DNA of 64,000 nucleotides from DASUCS01 sp041166745 (GCA_041166745.1 JBEEGH010000028.1:62001-126000); one strand, 5' to 3'. Numbered from the stretch's first letter, positions 40,623-48,862 are shown. Made by a program: numbers and translations. The notes: a model not told the origin generated them from the letters alone.

Positions 40623-41156
40623 GCGCGACCGCTCATCTGGCGCGATGGCGAGGAGCGACTCCAACACCGTCGAGCGTCCGACGCGCCACGACTCGTCGTT
40701 GACGTTGGCGTACTCGGCCCGCACGTCGCGCGCATAACGCTCGTACCGCGCCGGCTCCGCGCTGAGGATCGAGAGGTCGGCTCGGATCAACATCGATCCG
40801 TTCGTATCGCCGTCGGCGACCGTGTGTCCCGCGGTCAACAGGATGAGCCGCTGCACTTCGTCGATCACGTCGGGTGGCGCGCCGAGTGTTGCGAGCATTT
40901 CGCCGGCGTACGCCGCGCTGCGCGCCTCGCTGTTCGACGTGGTCGTGTCGTAGATGACGTCGTGGTACCACGCGGCCAGCTCGACTTCGGTGCCGCCGAC
41001 GAGCGCGAGCACCTCTTCGATGTGTTCGAGCGTGTGGTAGCGACGGTGCGGCTCGTCGTATCGCGCGACGAGATCGGCGTAGGCCGCCTCCACGGCCTCA
41101 GCCGGCGCGCCCCACTGCGACGCGACTAGCTCGAACGCGACGCGAGCTTGCGCCAT
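40575..41156 (-). CDS. HD-superfamily metal-dependent phosphohydrolase
   Basis: A 193-residue HD-domain protein of the predicted N-methyl-D-aspartate receptor NMDAR2C-subunit-like/COG4339 group. Motifs are RRYHTLEHIEEVLAL (first His), LAAWYHDVIYDT (HD pair) and SEARSAAYAGEML. It probably hydrolyses a phosphorylated small molecule, identity unknown. The ATG at 41156 lies 31 nt inside the end of the desaturase gene. A longer in-frame reading through the desaturase region is not a real extension. 3' end overlaps the DUF4031 gene. Confidence 0.85.
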   Translation of the reverse strand: MAQARVAFELVASQWGAPAEAVEAAYADLVARYDEPHRRYHTLEHIEEVLALVGGTEVELAAWYHDVIYDTTTSNSEARSAAYAGEMLATLGAPPDVIDEVQRLILLTAGHTVADGDTNGSMLIRADLSILSAEPARYERYARDVRAEYANVNDESWRVGRSTVLESLLAIAPDERSRSNIARELASLAPPQT

Positions 41157-42076
41157 AGCGCGCGATAGCTCGGGTACTCGAGCTCGGGGGTGACGTAGCC
41201 GGCGGCGACGAGCTCGGCGTGCAGCTGCGGGAGCTTGCGCCAGGGCACGCCCATGTCGACATGGTGCGACAGGTGATAGCCGATGTTGTACGGCACCATG
41301 ATGAAGTTCGGCAGCCAGGACTGCTTCACGGTGTGGCTCGTGAGCCGTCGATCGTCCGAGCGCTGCATCCCGCCGTGTTCGGCGATCGACCGCAGTCGGT
41401 TGATCACCCGCCATTCCGTCATCCACGGCACGAACCACAGGAACACATAGAGCAGCGGCCATCCGGCGAGCGTGCAGATCGCGATCAACACGACCTGCGA
41501 GGCGACGATCCGCCAGGCATGCACACGACTGCCTTCGAACTTCAGCCCGCGCAACAACCCCTTGAGATTTTTCCAGCCGCTGTTGCCGTCGATGTCGCGC
41601 GTGAGCTTGCGCCGCATCGAGGCCCGCGTGATCGGATAGCCGTTGTAGAGGTTCATATCGGGCTCGTTCGGCCCGAACTCGTCCTTGTGATGCGCCATGT
41701 GACCGCGCCGGTAGAGGTCCGTCGAGACGAAGGCGAAGTAGCCGACCACCCACCGACCGACGAAGTCGTTGATGCGCTTGTTGCTGAACAACAGCCGGTG
41801 GGCCGCTTCGTGGCTGAGGCTGGCGAAGCGAGCGAACTGCGGGCCCATCAGCAGGAACGCGACGATCCACCCGATCGGATGACTGATCCACGCGGCGGCC
41901 ACGAAGATGCCGATGGTGCTGAGCCAGAGCGCGACGACCGTCCAGGCATTGGCGAGGTTCGGGATCCGACGCAGCTCCGCTCGCACCGCCGGCACCGGCA
42001 TACCCGTGGCGCTGAGCCGCTCGGTGGGGAGAACGTCGGGGCGGGCCTCGGCCGGAGGAGTCATCGTGACGGCCAT
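41126..42076 (-). CDS. Membrane fatty acid desaturase
   Basis: A 316-residue di-iron desaturase with three His boxes: SHEAAH near residue 88, RRGHMAHHKDE near residue 122 and YHLSHHVD near residue 274. Four hydrophobic segments anchor it in the membrane. It inserts a double bond in a fatty acyl chain or acts as a related hydroxylase. TACTGT (42083-42088) lies 6 nt before the ATG, indicating a leaderless transcript. Divergent from a PaaX-like regulator gene, with 29 nt between starts, so regulation by that protein is likely. Confidence 0.9.
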   Translation of the reverse strand: MAVTMTPPAEARPDVLPTERLSATGMPVPAVRAELRRIPNLANAWTVVALWLSTIGIFVAAAWISHPIGWIVAFLLMGPQFARFASLSHEAAHRLLFSNKRINDFVGRWVVGYFAFVSTDLYRRGHMAHHKDEFGPNEPDMNLYNGYPITRASMRRKLTRDIDGNSGWKNLKGLLRGLKFEGSRVHAWRIVASQVVLIAICTLAGWPLLYVFLWFVPWMTEWRVINRLRSIAEHGGMQRSDDRRLTSHTVKQSWLPNFIMVPYNIGYHLSHHVDMGVPWRKLPQLHAELVAAGYVTPELEYPSYRALWRKLASRSS

Positions 42077-42082
42077 CGTCCG

Positions 42083-42095
42083 ACAGTATTACAGT
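42083..42095. promoter_or_regulatory. Overlapping divergent promoters, desaturase / PaaX-like gene
   Basis: TACTGT on the minus strand (42083-42088) lies 6 nt before the desaturase ATG; TACAGT on the plus strand (42090-42095) lies 10 nt before the regulator GTG. The two boxes sit in a direct repeat ACAGT-ATT-ACAGT (42083-42095), a plausible regulator site. Confidence 0.55.
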
Positions 42096-42105
42096 TCCTC
42101 TACAC

Positions 42106-42867
42106 GTGACGCAACCACGTAATACCTTTTCACTGACCGCCAGATCGGTCATCGCCAGCACGCTCCTGGGCACCGAGCCTCCACGACTGCCTGGTCGCGT
42201 CCTCGTGCAGGTCGGCGAGCTCTTCGGGATCACCGAGGGCACCATCCGCACGGCGTTGTCGCGCATGGTGGCCAACGACGAGTTGGTGTCATCGGAGGGC
42301 GCCTACGAGCTCAGTGGCCCTCGGCTGCTCGAGCGACAGGCCCGCCAGTCCGCCAGCCGGAGGGCGACGAGACATGTGTGGCACGGGGCGTGGGTGATGG
42401 CGATCGTGATCACGGAACGGCGCGCCGCGGACGCACGGGCGGACCTGCGCGCCGCCCTCGAGTCGGTGCGGCTCTCGGAGTTGCGCGAGGGCGTTTGGCT
42501 GCGACCCGACAACATCGACGTCACGTGGCCAGCCGTGGTCGACGAGCAGTGCACGATCGTGCACGCCCGCGATGTCGACCCTGCGTTGGTCACGCGGCTC
42601 TGGTCGCTCGCCGAGTGGGCCGAACACGCAGAAGCGTTGCGCGCCGACATGGCGAAGCTGGTCGAGCCGCTCGAAGGGAACGACACGAGCGCTCTCGCCG
42701 ACGGGTTCGTCGTGTCCGCTGCTGTGCTGCGTCACTTCCAAGCCGACCCACTGTTGCCGGAGGAGCTGCTGCCCCATGCGTGGCCCGGTCGGGCGCTCCG
42801 CGGGGAGTACGACCGCTTCGATCTCGCGTACCGAGCCCTGCTGCGCGAGTACTTCCGTATCCTCTGA
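42106..42867 (+). CDS. PaaX-like transcriptional regulator
   Basis: A 253-residue regulator. The N-terminal winged helix includes SVIASTLLGTEPPRLPGRVLVQVGELFGITEGTIRTALSRMVANDEL, typical of PaaX. The central and C-terminal domains (TRHVWHGAWVMAIV, LLPEELLPHAWPGRALRGEYDRFDLAYRALLREY) also match. PaaX regulators usually sense aryl- or acyl-CoA. It probably controls itself and the divergent desaturase gene. Three nt separate it from the following MBL gene. GTG start near a TACAGT -10 box. Confidence 0.85.
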   Translation: MTQPRNTFSLTARSVIASTLLGTEPPRLPGRVLVQVGELFGITEGTIRTALSRMVANDELVSSEGAYELSGPRLLERQARQSASRRATRHVWHGAWVMAIVITERRAADARADLRAALESVRLSELREGVWLRPDNIDVTWPAVVDEQCTIVHARDVDPALVTRLWSLAEWAEHAEALRADMAKLVEPLEGNDTSALADGFVVSAAVLRHFQADPLLPEELLPHAWPGRALRGEYDRFDLAYRALLREYFRIL

Positions 42868-42870
42868 CCG

Positions 42871-43584
42871 ATGGACGATCGGGTGTACTTCCGCCAGCTC
42901 CTCTCGGGACGCGACTTCGCGCAGCACGACAACATCGCGCGTCAGATGGTCAACTTCGTGTACCTGATCGGCGATCGCGAGACGGGTGAGGCGGTTGCTG
43001 TAGACCCCGCCTACGACATCCGCGGTCTGCTCGACATCCTCGCGGCGGACGACATGACGCTCACCGGCGCACTGGCCACGCACTATCACCCCGATCACGT
43101 CGGCGGATCGATGGGCGGCTTCACGATCTCGGGGGTGCGCGAGTTGCTCACGCTGCATCCGGTGCCGATTCACGTCCAGGCCGACGAAGCGCCGTGGGTG
43201 AAGCGCGTGACCGACGCATCGGATTCAGATCTCGTACTGCACGAGTCGGGCGACACGGTGATGGTGGGCGAGATTCCCATCGAGCTCATCCACACACCAG
43301 GGCACACACCGGGAAGTCAGTGCTTCTTCGTCGACGGCAAGCTCGTCGCTGGAGACACGTTGTTCCTCGAAGGATGCGGTCGGCTCGACCTTCCGGGCGG
43401 TGATCCCGCCGCGATGTACGACAGCCTCACGCAGAAGCTCGCCAAGGTGCCCGACGACGCGATCCTCTTCCCCGGTCACCAGTACTCGGCGGAGCCGTCT
43501 GCGTCGATGGGCGAGACCCGGCGAATGAACTACGTCTTCCGGCCCAAGACCGCCGAGCAATGGCTCATGATGTTCGGCAGCTAA
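42871..43584 (+). CDS. MBL-fold hydrolase, glyoxalase II / persulfide dioxygenase-like
   Basis: A 237-residue metallo-beta-lactamase-fold protein. Metal ligands are in ATHYHPDHVGG (about 69-79), HTPGHTPGSQCFF, AGDTLFLEGCGRLDLPGGDP and LFPGHQYS. The GCGR-D-pattern and length resemble persulfide dioxygenases and glyoxalase II-like hydrolases. The thiol substrate cannot be decided. It is translationally close to the PaaX-like gene (3-nt gap). A long palindrome follows its stop. Confidence 0.85.
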   Translation: MDDRVYFRQLLSGRDFAQHDNIARQMVNFVYLIGDRETGEAVAVDPAYDIRGLLDILAADDMTLTGALATHYHPDHVGGSMGGFTISGVRELLTLHPVPIHVQADEAPWVKRVTDASDSDLVLHESGDTVMVGEIPIELIHTPGHTPGSQCFFVDGKLVAGDTLFLEGCGRLDLPGGDPAAMYDSLTQKLAKVPDDAILFPGHQYSAEPSASMGETRRMNYVFRPKTAEQWLMMFGS

Positions 43585-43654
43585 CGGGGGTCGACCGCTC
43601 CGGCCGCTCCGACCGCCCTCCGCCCCTCCGCCCGGCCGACTCCGGCCGTTCTCC

Positions 43655-43689
43655 CGGTTTTATTCGCCGCCTGGCGGCGAATAAAACCG
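43655..43689. terminator. Long perfect hairpin between convergent genes
   Basis: Arms CGGTTTTATTCGCCGC (43655-43670) and GCGGCGAATAAAACCG (43674-43689) are perfectly complementary around CTG. It lies between the MBL gene and the convergent cNMP-binding gene and probably ends transcription from both sides. The AT-rich outer arms are unusual in this GC-rich window. The flanks of the 203-nt gap are pyrimidine-rich and show no gene. Confidence 0.65.
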
Positions 43690-43787
43690 CACAAACCAAC
43701 GCGCAACTGTCTCGAGACAGACCCGGGCCCTGGCCGCGTCCGCCGACACGACCAGGGACGGTGTCCCGCCCTGCTCCCCGCCGGGCC

Positions 43788-44234
43788 TTAGACCACTCGC
43801 TCGCGATCTTCCACCAAACCGAGCGCTTGGCCCTGAAAACGCGCGGCGACGTCGGTCATCGTCCGCCGGGCGATGGCGGGGAAGTCCGTGAGTATCGATT
43901 CGAACGCCACATCATCGAAGACGAAGAAACGCATGGGCGAAGCGGCCACGACCGTCGCTGTCCGGGGCGCCGGATTGAGTACCGCCAATTCACCGATCAC
44001 CGATCCCGTGTCCAGCAAGGCCAGCATCCGCCCGCCGGCCGTGACCTCCGCCTCGCCCTCTGCGACGACAAAGACCTCGTGACCCCAATCGCCCTCGTAG
44101 ACCAACACGTACCCCGCCGGTACGGCTACTTCGTCGGCCATGCGGGCGATTCGCTCCAACTCCTCGTCAGAGCAGCCGTCAAAAAGGTGCACCTCGCGCA
44201 GGTGCTCGACTTTGACGTCACGGCGGGCCTTCAT
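43788..44234 (-). CDS. Cyclic-nucleotide-binding domain protein
   Basis: A 148-residue protein consisting of one cNMP-binding (CRP-type) beta roll: LREVHLFDGCSDEELERIARMADEV, PAGYVLVYEGDWGHEVFVVAEGEAEV, and the phosphate-binding cassette region GSVIGELAVLNPAPRTATVVA. No DNA-binding domain is attached. ATG 44234 overlaps the stop of a 30-aa ORF as ATGA. It lies downstream of an FHA-HTH gene on the same strand, suggesting a signalling unit. In the cassette GELAVL...PRTATV the Arg and Thr expected to contact cyclic nucleotide are present. Confidence 0.85.
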   Translation of the reverse strand: MKARRDVKVEHLREVHLFDGCSDEELERIARMADEVAVPAGYVLVYEGDWGHEVFVVAEGEAEVTAGGRMLALLDTGSVIGELAVLNPAPRTATVVAASPMRFFVFDDVAFESILTDFPAIARRTMTDVAARFQGQALGLVEDRERVV

Positions 44235-44323
44235 CGCATCTGCATGCTGGCTGACGCGGAGCGTGACGGCAATGCCTTCTGCGTCACACGTTCGCACGCT
44301 CGAGGTAAGGACTTCCTCACCAT
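44231..44323 (-). CDS. 30-aa ORF with a perfect ribosome binding site
   Basis: A short ORF beginning MVRKSLPRACERV and ending in an ATGA overlap with the cNMP-binding gene. AGGAGG lies 7 nt before its ATG, the strongest ribosome binding site in this area; the downstream gene has none. It is basic and has no recognised family. Likely roles are translational coupling or a small regulatory peptide. Confidence 0.5.
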   Translation of the reverse strand: MVRKSLPRACERVTQKALPSRSASASMQMR

Positions 44324-44340
44324 ATGGACACCTCCTACGA

Positions 44341-44943
44341 CTACGACGGGACGTCTCGGAGATCGGCGAGGGTGACCGCGCCTCTTCGGATGGCCTCGTT
44401 GGCCAAGCGAACCCGACGACGTTCGCCGGATTCGTACACCCCGAATTTGTCGTAGAGCCGCAAGAGGTGTTGTTTCACGGCCGCCTCGGTGACAACGAGC
44501 TTCTCGGCGATGAGGCGGATGGACGCCGGTTCGGTGAACAGGTCGGCGGAGAGCACAGGCCGGCACAGCGCGACGAGCACGTCGCGCTCACGGCGGGTGA
44601 TGTCGGGGGCGGGCTCGGCCGTGCGGGTCGCGGTGGTATCGGGGGGAACCTCGGCGGAACGGAAGATGATGCGCGTGCGGCCGATGCGGATCTCGTCGCC
44701 GTGGCGCAGCGGTCGATCGCTCCACACGCGCTCGCCGTTGACGAACGTGCCGTTGCTCGATGCCAGATCGCGTACGCACCAATCGCCGCCGACGGGCTCG
44801 AGGATGGCGTGCAGTCGCGACAGCTCGGGGTCGCTCGGCACCGCGAGGTCGCTGGTGTCGGCCCGGCCTATCGTGACGCGCTCGCGGTCGAGCGCAACGA
44901 GCTCACGCCCATCGGGCTTCCAGACCTCGAGCTGGGCGACCAC
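44341..44943 (-). CDS. FHA domain - winged-helix regulator
   Basis: A 200-residue protein. The N-terminal FHA domain (about 20-95) has VTIGRADTSDLAV, LSRLHAILEP, SSNGTFVNG and RHGDEIRIGRT, the phosphothreonine-binding residues. The C-terminal domain (about 115-195) is a winged helix: DITRRERDVLVALCRP, IRLIAEKLVVTEAAVKQHLLRLYDKFGV. It may link Ser/Thr kinase signals to transcription. GTG start with TAAGGT (44950-44955) 6 nt upstream. Operon with the short ORF and the cNMP-binding gene. Confidence 0.85.
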   Translation of the reverse strand: MVAQLEVWKPDGRELVALDRERVTIGRADTSDLAVPSDPELSRLHAILEPVGGDWCVRDLASSNGTFVNGERVWSDRPLRHGDEIRIGRTRIIFRSAEVPPDTTATRTAEPAPDITRRERDVLVALCRPVLSADLFTEPASIRLIAEKLVVTEAAVKQHLLRLYDKFGVYESGERRRVRLANEAIRRGAVTLADLRDVPS

Positions 44944-44949
44944 GAGGCA

Positions 44950-44955
44950 ACCTTA
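44950..44955 (-). promoter_or_regulatory. Probable -10 box of the FHA-HTH gene
   Basis: TAAGGT on the minus strand, 6 nt before the GTG at 44943: the spacing of a leaderless promoter. It lies in the 17-nt gap to the divergent desulfhydrase gene. Confidence 0.55.
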
Positions 44956-44960
44956 TTCCC

Positions 44961-45917
44961 ATGGCTCTGGCCCACCTTCCGACCCCGTGCGACTCGATGG
45001 ACCGTCTCGGAGCACTTCTGGGCTTCCCCGCCGGTGGCCTGCTCGTGAAGCGCGACGACCTGACCGGCCTCGCCGGCGGTGGCAACAAGGCGCGCAAACT
45101 CGAGATCTTGTGCGGCGCGGCTGTCGCCGAGGGTTGCGACACCCTCGTCACCGGTGGAGGCAAGCAGAGCAATCACGTGCGCATGACCGCGGCCGCGGCC
45201 AGCAAGCTCGGGCTGGCGTGCACGGTGGTGCTGGCGTCGGAACGGCCCGACGTGCCGACGGGCAACGTCGTGCTCGACGAGTTGTTCGGTCCGGAGATCG
45301 TGTGGGCCGGCAACCTCGACTACTTCTCACTGGAGGATCGCATCGCGGTCGAGGCGGAGCGATTGGCCGCAGACGGCCGCCGCCCGTACGCGATACCGAT
45401 CGGCGGCGCCTCGACGCTGGGCGCGCTGGCGTATGCGCTCGCCGCGGACGAACTGCTCGAGCAGGTCCGTGCTGTCGATCTCGTCGTGGTCGCCGACGGC
45501 TCCGGCGGAACGCACGCGGGGTTGGCCGCGGGATTCGGCGATCACGCGAAGGTGCTCGGCGTCGACGTCGGCACGCGTCCCAACCTCGAGGAGGCGGTGC
45601 CGCGCATGGCGATGGACGTCGCTGAACATCTCGGTCGCGAGGCGGCGCGTGGCGAGATGCGCATCGACCATGACCGCTTCGGTGCGGGCTACGGCGAGCC
45701 CACTGACTCGTGCCTCGAGGCGCTCACGCTGACGGCGAGGCTCGAAGGCATCGTCCTCGATCCCGTGTACACCGGGAAGGCCATGGCCGGTCTGATCGCG
45801 GCCGTGCGCGAGGGACGCATCGATCCGGCCCGGGAGCGCGTCGTCTTCCTGCACACAGGCGGGATGCCGGCGCTGTTCTCGCCCCGCTATTCGTCTTGGA
45901 TTCATTCCATAAAGTAA
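44961..45917 (+). CDS. D-cysteine desulfhydrase / ACC deaminase family protein
   Basis: A 318-residue fold-type II PLP enzyme. The PLP lysine is in GGGNKARKLEIL near residues 35-46; SNHVRMTAAAA binds the substrate carboxylate; PIGGASTLGALAYALAADEL and ADGSGGTHAGLAAG form the phosphate cup. It cleaves D-cysteine to pyruvate, sulfide and ammonia, or acts on related amino acids. ACC deaminases of plant-associated bacteria differ in the active-site Glu/Leu, which I cannot assign here. It overlaps the -10 of the next gene at its stop. Confidence 0.87.
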   Translation: MALAHLPTPCDSMDRLGALLGFPAGGLLVKRDDLTGLAGGGNKARKLEILCGAAVAEGCDTLVTGGGKQSNHVRMTAAAASKLGLACTVVLASERPDVPTGNVVLDELFGPEIVWAGNLDYFSLEDRIAVEAERLAADGRRPYAIPIGGASTLGALAYALAADELLEQVRAVDLVVVADGSGGTHAGLAAGFGDHAKVLGVDVGTRPNLEEAVPRMAMDVAEHLGREAARGEMRIDHDRFGAGYGEPTDSCLEALTLTARLEGIVLDPVYTGKAMAGLIAAVREGRIDPARERVVFLHTGGMPALFSPRYSSWIHSIK

Positions 45918-45920
45918 TTT
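45915..45920 (+). promoter_or_regulatory. Probable -10 box of the D-aminoacylase-like gene
   Basis: TAATTT, 8 nt before the ATG at 45929. Its first three bases are the TAA stop of the upstream gene. Confidence 0.55.
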
Positions 45921-45928
45921 CACTCCCC

Positions 45929-47620
45929 ATGCATGATCTTGTGATCCGGGGAGCCAAGGTTGTCGATGGAACGGGTGCGCCGGCCTTCACCGGCGACATC
46001 GCCATCGACGGCGAGCGAGTGACCGAGGTCGGCGGCACGGCCGGCGCGGCGCACCGCGAGCTCGCCGGCGACGGGCTGATCGCGGCTCCGGGGTGGGTCG
46101 ATGTGCACACGCACTACGACGGCCAGGCCACGTGGGATCCCGAGATGTCGCCTTCGAGCTGGCACGGCGTCACCACGGTCGTGATGGGCAACTGCGGCGT
46201 CGGGTTCGCCCCGGTGCGCCCCGGTGGCGAGGACTTTCTCATCGAGTTGATGGAAGGCGTCGAGGACATCCCCGGCTCCGCGCTGCACGAGGGCATCGAT
46301 TGGAGCTGGGAGTCGTTCGGCGAATACATGGACGCGCTGGAGGCCATGCCGCGCGTGATGGACATCGCCGCGCAAGTGCCGCACGCCGCCGTGCGCGCGT
46401 ACGTGCTCGGAGAGCGCGCCCACGACGAAGCGACGCCCGAGGAGATCGGCGACATGGCCGACATCGTCGAAGCCGCTCTGCGCGCGGGCGCAGTGGGCTT
46501 CACCACCTCGCGCACGATCTTGCACAGCTCGAAGCACGGGCTGATCCCGGGCACCAACGTGACACCAGACGAGTTGCTCGCCATCGGCGACGCGATGGGC
46601 CGAGCCGGGCACGGCGTGTTCGAGATCGTGTCCGATCATCAAGGGCGCGAGCCGGAGCGCGAGTGGCTCACCGAGCTCGCCACGCGATCGGGCTGCACCG
46701 TCACCTACGCGCTGGCGCAGGCGCCGTACGCGCCCGAGGCCTACAAGGACTCACTCATCGACGCGCAGCGCTGCGCGGACGCGGGGCTGCACATCGTGCC
46801 GCAGGTGTCGAGCCGGCCGACGGGGATGCTCTTCGGATTGCAGTCGTCGTTGCATCCCTTCATCACACATCCGACGTACCGCAAGCTGAGCGATCTCCCG
46901 CTCGAAGAGCGCGTCGCTCGCCTGCGTGAGCCCGAGGTGCGCGCGGCCCTGCTCGCCGAGGCGCCGGCCACCGAGAACATCATCGCCACGACGTTGATGA
47001 CGCGTTGGGCGCAGATCTTCCCGCTGGGCGATCCGCCGAACTACGAGCCGGCTCCGTCGACGAGCGTGGCCGCCGTTGCCGAACGCGCCGGACGCTCGCC
47101 CGAGGAGGTGGTGCTCGACTGGTTGCTCGAGCGCGACGGCAAGGCGTTGTTGTTCGCCCCGCTGGCGAGCTACGTCGACTTCGATCACGAAGCCATTCGG
47201 GAGATGATGACGCACCCGCGCACGGTGCTCGGGCTCTCCGACGGCGGCGCGCACTGCGGCTTGATCTGCGACGCAAGCATGCCGACGACGCTGCTCACGC
47301 ATTGGGTGCGCGACCGCTCACGCGGCGAACGGCTCTCGATCGAGCAGGCCGTGCATCTGCAGACCGGCCGCACCGCGGCGACGTACGGCTTCCGCGACCG
47401 CGGCACACTTGTGCCCGGCATGCGCGCCGACATCAACCTCATCGACCTCGACGGCATGCGCCTTCATGCACCGGAGATGGTCTTCGACCTTCCTGCGGGC
47501 GGCCGTCGCCTCATCCAGCGCGTCGAGGGCTACAAGGCCACCGTCGTCGCCGGCCGGGTCACCTACGTCGACGGCGAGCCGACCGGCGAGCGCCCAGGCC
47601 GCCTGGTCCGCGCCACCTGA
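45929..47620 (+). CDS. N-acyl-D-amino acid deacylase family amidohydrolase
   Basis: A 563-residue amidohydrolase-superfamily protein of the D-aminoacylase/dihydroorotase-like group. HDLVIRGAKVVDGTG opens the small beta domain, VDVHTHYDGQATWDP carries the first metal ligands, and VLGLSDGGAHCGLI the late Asp. QTGRTAATYGFRDRGTLVPGMRADINLIDLD closes the fold. It would remove acyl groups from D-amino acids or act on related amides. Following a D-cysteine desulfhydrase-like gene by 11 nt, it suggests D-amino acid catabolism. ATG 45929 gives the family N-terminus. Confidence 0.88.
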   Translation: MHDLVIRGAKVVDGTGAPAFTGDIAIDGERVTEVGGTAGAAHRELAGDGLIAAPGWVDVHTHYDGQATWDPEMSPSSWHGVTTVVMGNCGVGFAPVRPGGEDFLIELMEGVEDIPGSALHEGIDWSWESFGEYMDALEAMPRVMDIAAQVPHAAVRAYVLGERAHDEATPEEIGDMADIVEAALRAGAVGFTTSRTILHSSKHGLIPGTNVTPDELLAIGDAMGRAGHGVFEIVSDHQGREPEREWLTELATRSGCTVTYALAQAPYAPEAYKDSLIDAQRCADAGLHIVPQVSSRPTGMLFGLQSSLHPFITHPTYRKLSDLPLEERVARLREPEVRAALLAEAPATENIIATTLMTRWAQIFPLGDPPNYEPAPSTSVAAVAERAGRSPEEVVLDWLLERDGKALLFAPLASYVDFDHEAIREMMTHPRTVLGLSDGGAHCGLICDASMPTTLLTHWVRDRSRGERLSIEQAVHLQTGRTAATYGFRDRGTLVPGMRADINLIDLDGMRLHAPEMVFDLPAGGRRLIQRVEGYKATVVAGRVTYVDGEPTGERPGRLVRAT

Positions 47621-47725
47621 CATTCCACGCTGGCGCTCAGGTCGACCCCAGGGCGGGCCCATCCTCGCCCGAGAGGTTGTGATCCATCCCGAACGATCGG
47701 GTCACGACCACAGGAGAGTCCCCCA

Positions 47726-48139
47726 ATGAACCCCATGAAGAAGGCCGCGGTCGGCGCTGTGCTCGCCGCTTCAGCACTCACCGGCGGCGCCATCGGTGCC
47801 GCGTTCCTCAGCGGTGGAACCGCCAGCGCGCAGACGAGCACCGACGGCTCGACGTCATCGTCCGACTCGAGCGCCACCGCACCGGCACCCGCACCGCGCG
47901 ATCCGAAGCTGGGCGGCCATACCGCCAACGGCATCACGGAATCGTTGCTCACCGGTGACGCCGCGACGTCCGCCACGGCCGCGGCGCAGGCCGCGGTACC
48001 CGACGGCACGGTCGACCGGGTCGAGAACGACGCCGAAGGCGCGGTGTACGAGGCGCACGTGACCAAGGCCGACGGCAGCCGCGTCACGGTGAAGATGGAT
48101 GCTTCGTTCAACGTCACCGGCATCGAGACTGGCCGGTAG
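47726..48139 (+). CDS. Secreted PepSY-like domain protein
   Basis: A 137-residue exported protein. A Sec signal with cleavage after TASAQ (about residue 34) is followed by a Ser/Thr/Pro-rich stretch. The C-terminal 75 residues resemble a PepSY domain: ESLLTGDAATSATAAAQAAVPDGTVDRVENDAEGAVYEAHVTKADGSRVTVKMDASFNV. PepSY domains are thought to inhibit or modulate peptidases outside the cytoplasm. CAGGAGAG ribosome binding site. Downstream of D-aminoacylase by 105 nt and probably a separate unit. Confidence 0.82.
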   Translation: MNPMKKAAVGAVLAASALTGGAIGAAFLSGGTASAQTSTDGSTSSSDSSATAPAPAPRDPKLGGHTANGITESLLTGDAATSATAAAQAAVPDGTVDRVENDAEGAVYEAHVTKADGSRVTVKMDASFNVTGIETGR

Positions 48140-48199
48140 CGGTTCCTCGTTGCTCACGCCGACGGCTGCCCGCGCACACCCCACAAATGTCAACTGATC

Positions 48200-48838
48200 T
48201 CATGATCGATTCGGTGTGGCGTTTGGCAGGCCGGGGAGCAGGGTGGCGATGAGGCCGTCGGCGTGGGCCTCCACCCACGCGGCTTCGGTGGGCTCGGCGC
48301 CGGTCAGGAGCCGAGCCTCGGGCGCGTTGACGAACGGCAACGAGGCCGCGCCGACGATCACGTAGTGGACCATCGCCGGATCGATCGGCGCGGCGATGCC
48401 GGCGGCGCGCAGCCGCGACCACACGATTCGTGTCGCCTCGTACAGCGGGCGGACGTGGCGATCGACCATCCAGCGGAGGCGGTCGCTGTCCTCGGTGGCC
48501 TCGTGCACCATGATCCGGTTGAGTTCCGGGTGCCGGGCGGCGAAACGGACGAACCGCCGGATCGACTCGGCGAACGCCGAGGCCAACTGCGTGGGATCGT
48601 CGGTGCCGGCGGGTAGCGGCAGGCCGGCTAGCGCCTCGCCGAGCAGTTCGAACAGATGGTCGACGGCGGCGAACCACAGCGCCTCCTTCGAGGCAAAGTG
48701 GTAGTTGATCTGAGGTTGGTGGGCGTCGGCCCGCTGGGCAATCGACCGTGTCGACGCACCCTCGAACCCCTTCGCGCCGAACTCCACCAGCGCCGACTCG
48801 AGCAACTGCTCGCGGATGTCCACTCTGGTCCGGCGCAC
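48200..48838 (-). CDS. TetR family transcriptional regulator
   Basis: A 212-residue TetR regulator. DNA-binding helices span about residues 6-55 (IREQLLESALVEFGAKGFEGASTRSIAQRADAHQPQINYHFASKEALW). The C-terminal domain resembles TetR_C-type DUF1956/AcrR-like dimerisation regions. Divergent from the PNPOx gene with 24 nt between starts; a TTATC-ATTC-GATAA palindrome there overlaps both -10 boxes, so repression of both genes is expected. GTG 48838 is fixed by TAACAT 6 nt upstream. Confidence 0.9.
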   Translation of the reverse strand: MRRTRVDIREQLLESALVEFGAKGFEGASTRSIAQRADAHQPQINYHFASKEALWFAAVDHLFELLGEALAGLPLPAGTDDPTQLASAFAESIRRFVRFAARHPELNRIMVHEATEDSDRLRWMVDRHVRPLYEATRIVWSRLRAAGIAAPIDPAMVHYVIVGAASLPFVNAPEARLLTGAEPTEAAWVEAHADGLIATLLPGLPNATPNRS

Positions 48839-48844
48839 GCCGCC

Positions 48845-48861
48845 ATGTTATCATTCGATAA
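48845..48861. promoter_or_regulatory. TetR operator with two leaderless promoters
   Basis: TTATC (48848-48852) and GATAA (48857-48861) form a perfect inverted repeat around ATTC. Minus-strand TAACAT (48845-48850) is 6 nt before the TetR GTG; plus-strand TATCAT (48849-48854) is 8 nt before the PNPOx ATG. Both -10 boxes overlap the palindrome. Confidence 0.7.
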
Positions 48862-48862
48862 T

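Noticed and set aside
40575..42275. A single 566-aa protein spanning the desaturase and HD regions on the minus strand
   Set aside because: The first two thirds are an out-of-frame shadow of the desaturase gene, whose three His boxes are in another frame. Only the last 193 residues form a real HD protein.
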